Assembly: GCF_036250695.1 (NCBI RefSeq)
Contig: NZ_CP109427.1
Span: 2,852,001-2,916,000 of the forward strand
Length of the DNA stretch: 64,000 nt
Reading direction: 5' to 3'
Origin: Streptomyces sp. NBC_01497
GTDB lineage: Bacteria > Actinomycetota > Actinomycetes > Streptomycetales > Streptomycetaceae
A model generated the notes under the pieces. It did not search any database. It was not told the origin of the DNA and saw only the letters and a program-made list of their open reading frames with translations. The position numbers and the translations under genes are program-made. Positions within the stretch are counted from its first letter, which is position 1; the number at the start of each line of letters is the position of its first letter. Below are positions 49,675-57,700 of the stretch, piece after piece.

Positions 49675-51240
49675 TCATGTGCCGGTCACCACCGCGGACA
49701 GCGCGCGGGTCAGACCCGCGGTGTCCTGAGCGCTGCCGATCTTCCAGACCTCGTCGGCGAGCTCCTTCACGGCCGTTTCCGCGCCGGCGCCGAGGGCGTT
49801 GGCGAGGAACTTGGCGGTGAGTTCGTCCGCGTCCAGAGGGTCTTCGGGGCTCCCCCTGTTGACCATGACCCGTTCGGTCATGGTGGTTCCGTCGTCCAGT
49901 TCGGCGGTGAGGACCGCGGGGAACTGGTGCGGGAACGTGGCCGTGCACTCCTCGTCGGCGACGCAGGTCACGCGCGCCGCGAGGGCGAGGCGGGCGGGAT
50001 CCGCCGCCGCCTCGTCGGTGAAGTCCTGGTGGAACACGCCGAGTCCGGCGCCGGGCGCCGAGGGGTCGGCGAGGAGTCCCGCGGCCACGGTGTAGGGGCC
50101 GCTGAACGCCGCGTGGTAGCCGGACCGCGGGTGCGCCTTCTCCGCCGCCGGCTCCGCGATGGTGCGCAGCACCGGTGCGGGGACACCGAGGGTGAGGGCG
50201 GTGATCCGTGCGGGGTCGACGCCCCGCCTGCGCAGCCGCATCGCCGCGTCGACCCCCGCGTGCGTGAAGTGGTTGCACGGGTACGGCTTGACGAACAGCC
50301 GGGACAGCTCCCAGCGTTCGCCGAGGCCCTCGGTGACCGCGGCGGCCACGAGGTCCGGGTCGAACCGGTCTCCGCAGAACGCCTGGAAGAAGCCGAACCG
50401 GCCCTCCAGCACGGTCGGCGGTCCGGTCAGCCCGAGCCGCGCCATGTCGGCGGCGACCACCCCGGCGTGCGCGGCCCAGCCGCAGTGCACACGCTTGACG
50501 GTGCCGCCGGTACGGTTGGCCTCGATGATGCCGGACCCCATGCTGGCGGCGATGCCGATGGCGTCGCAGATCCCGTCGGCGTCCAGGCCGCGCAGCATGG
50601 CGGCGGCGACGGCCGCGCCGATCGCGCCGCAGATGGCGGTGGCGTGCAGGCCCCGGTCGAAGAAGACGGAGTTGCCGAGTTCCTCGTCGTACTGGGCCAT
50701 GCCGAGCCGGCAGGTGACCTCGATGCCGACGGCGGACGCGGCGAGCAGCGCGGCCCCCGACGCGCCGACGGCCTCGGCGGTGGCGAGCGCGGCGGGCAGC
50801 ACGGACGCCGAGGGGTGCAGCACCGACGGCAGGTGGGTGTCGTCGAAGTCGAGGCTGTGCGCGAGGGTGCCGCCGAGGAGGGCGGCGGACGGCGCGGGCA
50901 ACCGTACGGGCGAGCCGATGGCGGTGGCGGTGGGCGCGCCGCCCCACTCGGTGACCAGTTCGCGGACGGCCGCGCCGGGCCGCTCGTCGAGGGCGGCGAG
51001 ACTGTTGCCGAGCAGGTCGAGCAGGTGCCCGGTGGTCTTCTCCGCGAGGTCGGGGCGCAGGGTGGCGCCGCGTACGGCGACGGCGAAGCGGGCGAGGTGC
51101 TGGGCGGCGGTCGGTGCGGGGCCCGGTGTGCTGGGGCCGCCGTGCCCGGCGGTCGTGTTCGTGCTCACGTTGTTCCCCCTGGGCTCGTTCTCCGACGCGG
51201 TCTCTGCGGTGGACCCTTTGTCCCCGGTGGGCGCGGGCAT
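49675..51240 (-). CDS. MmgE/PrpD family protein, copy 1
   Basis: A 521-aa protein of the 2-methylcitrate dehydratase / cis-aconitate decarboxylase superfamily. Its ATG at 51240 overlaps the cyclase stop (a GTG ~24 codons later is possible). The family markers are LAHSLDFDDTHLPSVLHPSASVLPA, YDEELGNSVFFDRGLHATA, KRVHCGWAAHAG, FVKPYPCNHFTHAGVDAA, and a C-terminal swivel domain (MVNRGSPEDPLDADELTAKF). The substrate cannot be told from sequence. A second, distinct family member is in the opposite arm. Confidence 0.9.
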   Translation of the reverse strand: MPAPTGDKGSTAETASENEPRGNNVSTNTTAGHGGPSTPGPAPTAAQHLARFAVAVRGATLRPDLAEKTTGHLLDLLGNSLAALDERPGAAVRELVTEWGGAPTATAIGSPVRLPAPSAALLGGTLAHSLDFDDTHLPSVLHPSASVLPAALATAEAVGASGAALLAASAVGIEVTCRLGMAQYDEELGNSVFFDRGLHATAICGAIGAAVAAAMLRGLDADGICDAIGIAASMGSGIIEANRTGGTVKRVHCGWAAHAGVVAADMARLGLTGPPTVLEGRFGFFQAFCGDRFDPDLVAAAVTEGLGERWELSRLFVKPYPCNHFTHAGVDAAMRLRRRGVDPARITALTLGVPAPVLRTIAEPAAEKAHPRSGYHAAFSGPYTVAAGLLADPSAPGAGLGVFHQDFTDEAAADPARLALAARVTCVADEECTATFPHQFPAVLTAELDDGTTMTERVMVNRGSPEDPLDADELTAKFLANALGAGAETAVKELADEVWKIGSAQDTAGLTRALSAVVTGT

Positions 51241-52085
51241 CAGGCCACCACCGCCAGGGGACGGATCGGGGAGCCGGTGCCGCCGACGATCCGCAGGGGG
51301 GCCACCACGAAGAGGAACTCGTGCTGCCCGAGGGCCGCCAGGTCCTCCAGGGCGAGGTGCTCCATGATGTAGATGCCGTGCTCCACCAGCAGCACCCGGT
51401 GCACGGGCAGCACACTGTGGCCCGCGCCGGGCGGGATCTGCTCGCACGCGGTGGTGTCGCAGCCGACGGCCCGTACGCCCCGCTCCGCCAGCCAGTGGCC
51501 GGCGTCCTCGGTGATGCCGGGCACGCCGGACTCCTTGCCGAGGTACGCGGCCGGGTCACCGAAGTTCCGCGCCCAGCCGGTGCGTACGACGGCGACGTCG
51601 CCCGGTCGCGGCTCGGCCCCGCCCTCGGCGGCGGCCTGCTCCAGGTCGGCGGCGCTCACCCCGTACCCGCCCGGCAGGGTGTCGACGCCGTGGGCGGCTG
51701 CCACGTCGAGCAGGACGCCGCGGGTGATCATGGCGGGCGTGTGCTCCGCGCCGTGCTCGCTGAACGCGCCGCCGGACTGGGCCTCGGCGGCGTCGACCCC
51801 GCCGTGCAGCTTGCCGTTGTGGCTGACGTGCGACAGGGCGTCGATGTGGGTGCCGACGTGACCGCCGGTGATGATCACCTCGTTGGACGCGGACCCGCCG
51901 TCGGGGCGCACCATGTCACCGTGGCGGCGGGCCAGGGTCATCCGGAAGCCGGGGTGGTTGGGCGAGCACGGCATCCCGGTGAACAGCGGCTGGCCGAGCT
52001 CGACGATGTGCGCCGCCTCGGGCAGCGCGGCGAGCAACGGGTTGGCGGACTGCCGGACTTCGGGGGTACGCGGAACGGAGGTCAT
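51240..52085 (-). CDS. Cyclase-family hydrolase (kynurenine formamidase-like)
   Basis: A 281-aa metal-dependent hydrolase. Its HVGTHIDALSHV metal motif lies at about residue 76, and the C-terminal SVLPVHRVLLVEHGIYIMEHL is also typical. Members open cyclic or formyl amides and cyclic imides. In this cluster it could hydrolyse an amide or lactam intermediate. The upstream gene ends ~180 nt away. Confidence 0.88.
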   Translation of the reverse strand: MTSVPRTPEVRQSANPLLAALPEAAHIVELGQPLFTGMPCSPNHPGFRMTLARRHGDMVRPDGGSASNEVIITGGHVGTHIDALSHVSHNGKLHGGVDAAEAQSGGAFSEHGAEHTPAMITRGVLLDVAAAHGVDTLPGGYGVSAADLEQAAAEGGAEPRPGDVAVVRTGWARNFGDPAAYLGKESGVPGITEDAGHWLAERGVRAVGCDTTACEQIPPGAGHSVLPVHRVLLVEHGIYIMEHLALEDLAALGQHEFLFVVAPLRIVGGTGSPIRPLAVVA

Positions 52086-52263
52086 GGCCTGCCTTGCCTC
52101 GGGTCTGGTGGGGGTGGGGCCGGGTGCGGTGGCCCCGGTGGGGTAGGTGTCCGGGCCGCACCCGGAGGTACGGGTCCTGCGCGAGGGGCACGCGAAAGGG
52201 TGCGCGCGGACGGTGGGCGCCGGTGCCCGGCCGGTGCTTCGCGGCCGGGCGGGGCGCGCGCGG

Positions 52264-53130
52264 TCAGCCGGTGCGCTCCAGGATCCAGCGGGCCTGGGCG
52301 ACCACGGCCGGGTCGATCAGCCGGCCCCGCTCGTCCAGCCAGGCCGCGCTGCCCGCGTCGGCGGCCGTGTTCAGCGAGTCGATCAGGCTCCGTGCCCCGG
52401 CGATCTCCAGCGGGGTGGGGGTGAAGAGCGAGTTGACCGGCGCGATCTGCCGGGGGTGGACGACTGACCGTCCGAAGAAGCCGTGGTCGCGGCCGTGTTC
52501 GGTGCTCGTGGCGAGCCCGTCGAGGTCGGCGACGTCGGTGTACACGCTCTGCACGGGCCCGGCCAGGCCCGCGGCGCGCGCGGCGTTCACGATCCGCGCC
52601 CGCGCCCAGTCGAGCGCGGCGTCCGCCCGTATCCGCAGATCGGCGCGCAGGTCCGCCTCGCCGAGCGAGAGGAGCGTCACGCGCCGCGCGTCAGCGGCGA
52701 GTTCGTACGCGCGCTCCACCCCGAGGGCCGTCTCGAACAGCAGGTGGAGCGGCGCGTCGACGTGGCTCAGGGCGATGGCGATCTGCTGCCGGCTCTCGCA
52801 CTTGGGCAGCCTGAGCCCGTCGACGGGTGCGCCCGCGAGTGCCTCCAGGTCGGCGGTGCCGTGCGGGTGGCGGACGTCGTTGACCCGGATCCAGAGCGGC
52901 TTGGGCCACCTCGCGCGCACCGCCTCGGCGGCCTGGGCGCGCGCCTCGCCCTTGCGGGCCTCCGGGACGGCGTCCTCCAGGTCCAGAACGACGGCGTCGG
53001 CGTCGCCGCTCATGGCCTTCGCCAGCAGGTCGGGCCGGGTGGCGGGGACGTACAGCCAGGTCCGTACGGCGGTCGGGACCGCGGCGGCCGGGCTTTTGCC
53101 ACAAGCGTCCGGCGTCCTCGGGGTGTTCAT
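52264..53130 (-). CDS. CitE-like CoA ester lyase
   Basis: A 288-aa TIM-barrel protein. Motifs are RTWLYVPATRPDLLAKAM, ADAVVLDLEDAVPEARKGEAR, RLPKCESRQQI, LFETALGVERAYELA, and FGRSVVHPRQIAPVN. Members cleave citryl-, citramalyl- or malyl-CoA into acyl-CoA plus a keto acid. With a CoA transferase next door it forms a plausible activation-cleavage pair. It overlaps the CoA transferase by 4 nt. Confidence 0.9.
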   Translation of the reverse strand: MNTPRTPDACGKSPAAAVPTAVRTWLYVPATRPDLLAKAMSGDADAVVLDLEDAVPEARKGEARAQAAEAVRARWPKPLWIRVNDVRHPHGTADLEALAGAPVDGLRLPKCESRQQIAIALSHVDAPLHLLFETALGVERAYELAADARRVTLLSLGEADLRADLRIRADAALDWARARIVNAARAAGLAGPVQSVYTDVADLDGLATSTEHGRDHGFFGRSVVHPRQIAPVNSLFTPTPLEIAGARSLIDSLNTAADAGSAAWLDERGRLIDPAVVAQARWILERTG

Positions 53131-54371
53131 ACGACGCCCCGTTCGGCGAGCCCGGTGAGCGCGTCCTCGTCCACGCCGTACGCACGCAGCACCTCGGCGG
53201 TGTCGCGGCCCTTGCGCGGGCCGGGCCAGCGGACGGCGCCTGGAGTGTCGCTGAGCCGGAAGGGCACGTTCTGGAACCGTACGGTGCCGAGTTCCTCGTC
53301 CTGAACGGTGGTGATCGTGTCGAGCGCCTGATACTGCGGGTCCTCGAAGATGTCACTCATGTCGTAGATCGGCGCGACGGCGGCCTGTGCCTGCTCGAAG
53401 GCCTCGATGACCTCGTCGCGGGTGCGCTGCGCGATCCAGCCGCCGACGGCCTCGTCGAGTTCGTCGGCGTGCTTCGCCCGCTCGGCGCCGGACGCGAACC
53501 ACGGTTGGTCCACGTACTCGGGGCGTCCGACCAGCCGCATCACGCGTTCCGCGATGGACTGCGCGCTGGTGGAGACGGCGACCCAACTGCCGTCCTTGGT
53601 GCGGTAGGTGTTGCGCGGCGCGTTGTTCGCCGAGCGGTTGCCCGTACGCGGCTGGAGCTCGCCGAGCTGGTCGTACATGATGGCCTGCGGGCCGAGCAGG
53701 GTGATCATCGGTTCGATGATGGCGAGGTCGAGGACCTGGCCGCGGCCGGTGCGTTCGCGGGCGTGCAGCGCGGTCATGATCCCGAAGGCGGCGGTGAGCG
53801 CGGAGACCCCGTCGGCCAGGCCGAACGGCGGCAGGGTGGGCGGCCCGTCCGCCTCCCCGGTGATCGCGGCGAAGCCGCTCATGGCCTCCGCGAGGGTCCC
53901 GAAACCGGGCCGTTTCGCATACGGGCCGCGCTGGCCGAACCCGGTGACGCGGGCCAGCACGAGCCGGGGGTTGATGGCGCTGAGCTCCTCGTAGCCGAGG
54001 CCCCAGCGCTCCAGGGTGCCGGGCCGGAAGTTCTCGACGACGACGTCGGCGTCCGCGACCATGCGGCGGAAGATGTCCTGCCCCTCGGGACTGCCGAGGT
54101 AGAGGGTGATGGCCCTCTTGTTGCGGGAGAGCATCTTCCACCACAGCCCCACCCCGTCCTTGCTGGCGCCGTGGCTGCGCACCGGGTCGCCCTTGGGGTG
54201 CTCGATCTTGGTGACGTCGGCGCCGAAGTCCCCGAGCAGGGTCGCGGCGAGCGGTCCGGCGAAGAGGGTGGCGATGTCCAGCACCTTGATGCCGTCGAGC
54301 GCGGTGCCGGCGAGGGCCGCCGGCGGGGCCGCGCTCGTGTCGGCGGTGTCAGCGGTGTCGGGGTCACTCAT
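53127..54371 (-). CDS. CaiB/BaiF family CoA transferase
   Basis: A 414-aa class III CoA transferase. Motifs: LDGIKVLDIATLFAGPLAATLLGDFGADV near the N-terminus with the catalytic Asp region, KIEHPKGDPVR, and NKRAITLYLGSPEGQDIFRRMV, then RPGTLERWGLGYEEL. It moves CoA between acids. It is flanked by 4-nt overlaps with the IclR gene and the CitE gene, so all three are one transcript. Confidence 0.92.
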   Translation of the reverse strand: MSDPDTADTADTSAAPPAALAGTALDGIKVLDIATLFAGPLAATLLGDFGADVTKIEHPKGDPVRSHGASKDGVGLWWKMLSRNKRAITLYLGSPEGQDIFRRMVADADVVVENFRPGTLERWGLGYEELSAINPRLVLARVTGFGQRGPYAKRPGFGTLAEAMSGFAAITGEADGPPTLPPFGLADGVSALTAAFGIMTALHARERTGRGQVLDLAIIEPMITLLGPQAIMYDQLGELQPRTGNRSANNAPRNTYRTKDGSWVAVSTSAQSIAERVMRLVGRPEYVDQPWFASGAERAKHADELDEAVGGWIAQRTRDEVIEAFEQAQAAVAPIYDMSDIFEDPQYQALDTITTVQDEELGTVRFQNVPFRLSDTPGAVRWPGPRKGRDTAEVLRAYGVDEDALTGLAERGVV

Positions 54372-55219
54372 GGGGAGCCGGGTCCTTTCGTGGTCGCGTG
54401 GCCGCCGGCGGCGGGCAGCCCGCCGTGCCGCCCGGCGGGAGTGCCGCCGGTCCAGCCGAGCGCGGCGGAGATGTCGCGCGCCGCCTCGGCCACGCGGGGA
54501 GCGCAGTCGTTGACGAAAGCGGGGGTGAAGCGGGAGCGCGGTCCGCAGACGGACACCGCGCCGCGCACGTCGCCGTCGAGGCCGAACAGCGGTGCGGCGA
54601 TGGAGCCCGCGTCGGCCTGCCGCTCACCCTGCGAACTGGCGTAGCCGATGTCACGGATGGCGGCCAGTTCCACCCGCAGGGACACCGCGTCGGTGGGGGT
54701 GGAGTCGGTCAGCGCGGGCAGCGCGGCGGTGAGGATCTCCTCGCGCCGCTGCTCGGGCAGGAAGGCGAGGCAGCACTTGCCGGAGCTGCCCGCGTGCAGC
54801 GGGAACCTGCGGCCCAGTTCGACGGTCATCTTCACCTCGTGCGTGCTCACGATCTGGTCGACGTACGCGCGCCCGCCGGGCACGAGGGCCGTGAGGGTCA
54901 CCGTCTCCCCCGTCTCCAGCTGGAGGCGGCGCAGGGTGTCCCCGGCGACCGCCCGCAGGTCGAACTCCCGCAGTGCGCGGGCGCCGAGCGCCGCTGCGCT
55001 GGGGCCGAGCCGGTAGAGCCGGGTCTCCTGATCGAACGCCACCATGCCGCGCCCGACGAGGGTTTGCAGGATGCGGTGGACGACGGCCTTGCTGAGGCCG
55101 AGTTCACGCGCGATCCGGGAGACGCCGAGTTCGTCGGGTCCGTCGGTGAACAGCAGGAGGACGTCGATCACCCGGCCCGCTGTCTCGGTTCCTGGCTGGG
55201 TCGTGGGTTGTGTCGTCAT
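54368..55219 (-). CDS. IclR family regulator of the catabolic divergon
   Basis: A 283-aa protein from the ATG at 55219. Winged helix at ~12-70 (DELGVSRIARELGLSKAVVHRIL), and effector domain (VTLTALVPGGRAYVDQIVSTHEV ... FPLHAGSSGKCCLAFL). It is first in the leftward operon and divergent from the second MmgE/PrpD gene. The two palindromes at 55274 and 55428 are its likely operators. The Gly/Pro-rich tail extends beyond the usual domain end. Confidence 0.92.
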   Translation of the reverse strand: MTTQPTTQPGTETAGRVIDVLLLFTDGPDELGVSRIARELGLSKAVVHRILQTLVGRGMVAFDQETRLYRLGPSAAALGARALREFDLRAVAGDTLRRLQLETGETVTLTALVPGGRAYVDQIVSTHEVKMTVELGRRFPLHAGSSGKCCLAFLPEQRREEILTAALPALTDSTPTDAVSLRVELAAIRDIGYASSQGERQADAGSIAAPLFGLDGDVRGAVSVCGPRSRFTPAFVNDCAPRVAEAARDISAALGWTGGTPAGRHGGLPAAGGHATTKGPGSP

Positions 55220-55273
55220 GGGCCCATTCTCGCCTGCCTCCTCGGGGGGTGGCTGACCACGGTCCAATTCTTC

Positions 55274-55290
55274 GTACCGCTCAATGGAAC
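55274..55290. promoter_or_regulatory. Palindromic operator 1 of the catabolic divergon
   Basis: GTACCGCTCAATGGAAC: half-sites GTACC and GGAAC, 7-nt centre. It lies 55 nt upstream of the IclR start. It matches operator 2 over 15 of 17 bases, and the flanking AAC is also shared. Confidence 0.75.
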
Positions 55291-55383
55291 AACAGAGAAG
55301 CACCGCATTCCAGCCAGGTCAAGGGCTCATCACCAGTCAATCCGTGGGAAATGTCGGAGCTACAGGGGTTTTGGGGAAGGGTA

Positions 55384-55413
55384 TTGACGATTCCGAGAAA
55401 GCGCTGAGATCAT
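55384..55413 (+). promoter_or_regulatory. Promoter of the rightward arm
   Basis: The -35 TTGACG at 55384-55389 and -10-like GATCAT at 55408-55413 have an 18-nt spacer. The second palindrome lies just downstream near the expected transcription start, a position suited to repression. Confidence 0.5.
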
Positions 55414-55427
55414 CGAAATATCAAGGC

Positions 55428-55444
55428 GTTCCGCTGAATGGAAC
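55428..55444. promoter_or_regulatory. Palindromic operator 2 of the catabolic divergon
   Basis: GTTCCGCTGAATGGAAC, a perfect GTTCC-N7-GGAAC inverted repeat, ends 9 nt before the ribosome-binding site of the rightward gene. Together with the near-copy at 55274 it is the best operator candidate for the IclR regulator. Confidence 0.8.
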
Positions 55445-55466
55445 AACCTGGAGGGAGGTGGACACC

Positions 55467-57029
55467 GTGGAGGTGGAGCCGACCGGACACCAGGACGCGG
55501 CAGCCGCGGGCACAGACGGCCTCGCCCGCTGGGCCAGCGGCCTTTCCTGGTCCGAGGTCCCCGTACCGGTACGGGAGCGACTGTCGCTCGTCCTGCTGGA
55601 CACACTGGCCGTGACACTCGCCGGAGCCCGTACCGACGGGCAGCGGCGCATCAGGGCCGCCTGGCCCAGGCCACCGGGCGACGCCCCGGTGCTCGGATCC
55701 GGGTTCCTCACGCACACCGACACCGCCGCGTACCTGAACGCGTCGGCGCTCGTGTGCTGCGAACTCGACGAGGGCGGCAAGTACGCGAAGGGCCATCCGG
55801 CCGGGCACGTCTTCCCCGCCGTACTGGCGCTGGCGGCGAGCCTCGGCGCCAGCGGCGAGGCGACCGCGCTGGCCCTGCTCGCCGGCTACGAGGTCGCGGC
55901 ACGCTTCGGCCGTGCCACCGCGCTCGGCCCCGGCGTGCACCCGCACGGCACCTGGGGCGTGACCGGCGCCGCAGCGGGCTGCGCGCTGCTGCTGGGGCTG
56001 TCCGCCCCGCAGGTGGCGGCGGCGATCGATACGGCGGCGGGCCTGCCGGTCGCGGGCCACTTCGACTCCGCGCTCGACGGCCACCGGGTGCGCGACGCCT
56101 GGATGGGCGCGGCGGCCGTGTCCGGACTCGCCGCCGCGCGGCTGGCCCGCGCCTCGGTGGTCCGCAACACCGGCACCGCGGCCCGCTCACTCGGGACCCT
56201 GCTCGGCACGTTCGACGCGTCGGCGCTGACGCGGGGCCTCGGAGCGCACGGCGCCGCGGCCGACGGCGACGGCCCCGGCGGCCCGGGCCAGGAGGGCATC
56301 GTCGACTGGCAGATCACGCACAACTACTTCAAGCGCCACGCGTCCTGCTCCTACACGCACCCGGCCGCCGACCTCGCCCTCGACCTGCGGGCGAGCCGGC
56401 TGCACGGCATGACACCGGCCGACGTCGTGGCGGCCGTCGACACCCTGACCGTCGACACCCACCGGCTCGCCGCGCCCCTGGACCGCACCCACTGGGACAG
56501 CGGGCTCGGCGCGATGTTCTCCGTGCCGTACGCGGTGGCCGCCGCGCTCCTCGACGGCGAGGTGGCCCCGGCGACGGCGGACGCCACCGAGGAGCAGCGG
56601 CCCGAACTCTTCGCGCTGGCACGGAAGGTGACCGTACGTGAGGAGGCGGCGTTCACCGCGCGCCTGCCCCACGAACGCCCGTCACGGCTGACGGCGCACT
56701 TCACGGACGGCCGGGAGCGGGCGGTGCTCAGCGCCCCGCACCCGGTCGGGGACAGCGCACACCACCCCTTCACGGACGCGACGCTGTCGTCCTTCCTCAC
56801 CCGGCTCCTCGGGGACGGCGATTTGGTGGACTCCCTGCGGCAGTCGGCGAAGGACCTGCCGTCGGCGGACGACGTGGGGCCGCTCCTGCGGGGCCTCGCA
56901 GGGGAGCCCGAGGAGGACGGACACCCCGGTGCAACCGCCGGCACCACGGCGGAGCGCGCCGCCGGCACCACGGCGGCCGGCGCCGCCGGCACCCTCGGAT
57001 CAGCAGCAGCATCGGGAGGCACAGCATGA
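55467..57029 (+). CDS. MmgE/PrpD family protein, copy 2
   Basis: A 520-aa protein from the GTG at 55467 (GGGAGG, 8-nt spacing); an earlier in-frame ATG at 55284 would cross the promoter and operator. Markers: ERLSLVLLDTLAVTLAGA, ALVCCELDEGGKYAKGHPAGHVFPAVLAL, HPHGTWGVTGAAAGCALLLG, and FKRHASCSYTHPAADLAL. It is clearly different from copy 1: the DFDDTHLPSVLHP block is replaced by a CELDEGGKYAKGHPAGH version. The last ~45 residues are a Thr/Ala/Gly-rich tail. It overlaps the racemase-family gene by 4 nt. Confidence 0.9.
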   Translation: MEVEPTGHQDAAAAGTDGLARWASGLSWSEVPVPVRERLSLVLLDTLAVTLAGARTDGQRRIRAAWPRPPGDAPVLGSGFLTHTDTAAYLNASALVCCELDEGGKYAKGHPAGHVFPAVLALAASLGASGEATALALLAGYEVAARFGRATALGPGVHPHGTWGVTGAAAGCALLLGLSAPQVAAAIDTAAGLPVAGHFDSALDGHRVRDAWMGAAAVSGLAAARLARASVVRNTGTAARSLGTLLGTFDASALTRGLGAHGAAADGDGPGGPGQEGIVDWQITHNYFKRHASCSYTHPAADLALDLRASRLHGMTPADVVAAVDTLTVDTHRLAAPLDRTHWDSGLGAMFSVPYAVAAALLDGEVAPATADATEEQRPELFALARKVTVREEAAFTARLPHERPSRLTAHFTDGRERAVLSAPHPVGDSAHHPFTDATLSSFLTRLLGDGDLVDSLRQSAKDLPSADDVGPLLRGLAGEPEEDGHPGATAGTTAERAAGTTAAGAAGTLGSAAASGGTA

Positions 57030-57700
57030 AGATCCTGTCCGTCGCACCGGTGCGGGTCGACGCCGCGGAACTGGCGCGACGCCGTGACCGCTACCAGCAA
57101 CTGTCGCCACTCGGAATGGAGTTCACCCTCGAACCGGCGGGCCGGGGCGCGCCCGGCCAGTTCGCCACCGCGGACGACATCGCGGCGTCGACGGAGTCGG
57201 TCACCGAGGCGCTGGTGGCCCCGCCCGGCGGCGGCTTCGCCTACCGGATGCCGGACTGCGTACTCGACCCGGGCGTGCCGCTGACCCCTGACGGCTCCCC
57301 GGTACCGACCGTCGGCATGCTGCGGCTGACCGCCGCGCACCTGGTCGCGACGGGCCGCCGCTTCGGCGCCGTGACCCGCAACCGCGCGATCGGCGACGCG
57401 CTGGCCGACCGGATCGAGGAGTACGGGTACGGGCCCTGGTTCGCCGGAGTGAGCGTCCTGGACCTGGACTTCGACGCGATCCCCGACACCGGACGGTGGA
57501 ACGCCGCGGTGCGCACCGCCCTCGACGGCTTCGCCGCGCGCGGTGTGACCGCGGTCGTGAACGGCTGCTCGGCGGTGACGGTCGAGGAGACGGACGCGGA
57601 CGGCGCGGGGGACGAGGGATCACCGGCGCCTATCACCGCGCGCCTGGTCGACCCGGCGCGACTGGCGCTGCGGCTGCTGGCGGCGGGAGCCGAGGTATGA
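57026..57700 (+). CDS. Asp/Glu/hydantoin racemase superfamily protein
   Basis: A 224-aa protein. The superfamily markers are LGMEFTLEPAGRGAP near the N-terminus, GMLRLTAAHLVATGRRFGAVTR, and the second catalytic Cys in VVNGCSAVTV; the C-terminus has DPARLALRLL. A first Cys (RMPDCVLDPG, about residue 77) is present, so a two-Cys racemase or isomerase mechanism is possible. Maleate isomerase, hydantoin racemase and arylmalonate decarboxylase share this fold, and sequence alone does not choose. ATGA overlaps on both sides bind it to the operon. Confidence 0.8.
   Translation: MKILSVAPVRVDAAELARRRDRYQQLSPLGMEFTLEPAGRGAPGQFATADDIAASTESVTEALVAPPGGGFAYRMPDCVLDPGVPLTPDGSPVPTVGMLRLTAAHLVATGRRFGAVTRNRAIGDALADRIEEYGYGPWFAGVSVLDLDFDAIPDTGRWNAAVRTALDGFAARGVTAVVNGCSAVTVEETDADGAGDEGSPAPITARLVDPARLALRLLAAGAEV

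Noticed and set aside
55284..55466. Upstream in-frame ATG start for the second MmgE/PrpD gene
   Set aside because: It would translate through the promoter and operator 2, and it lacks a ribosome-binding site, whereas the GTG at 55467 has a good one.
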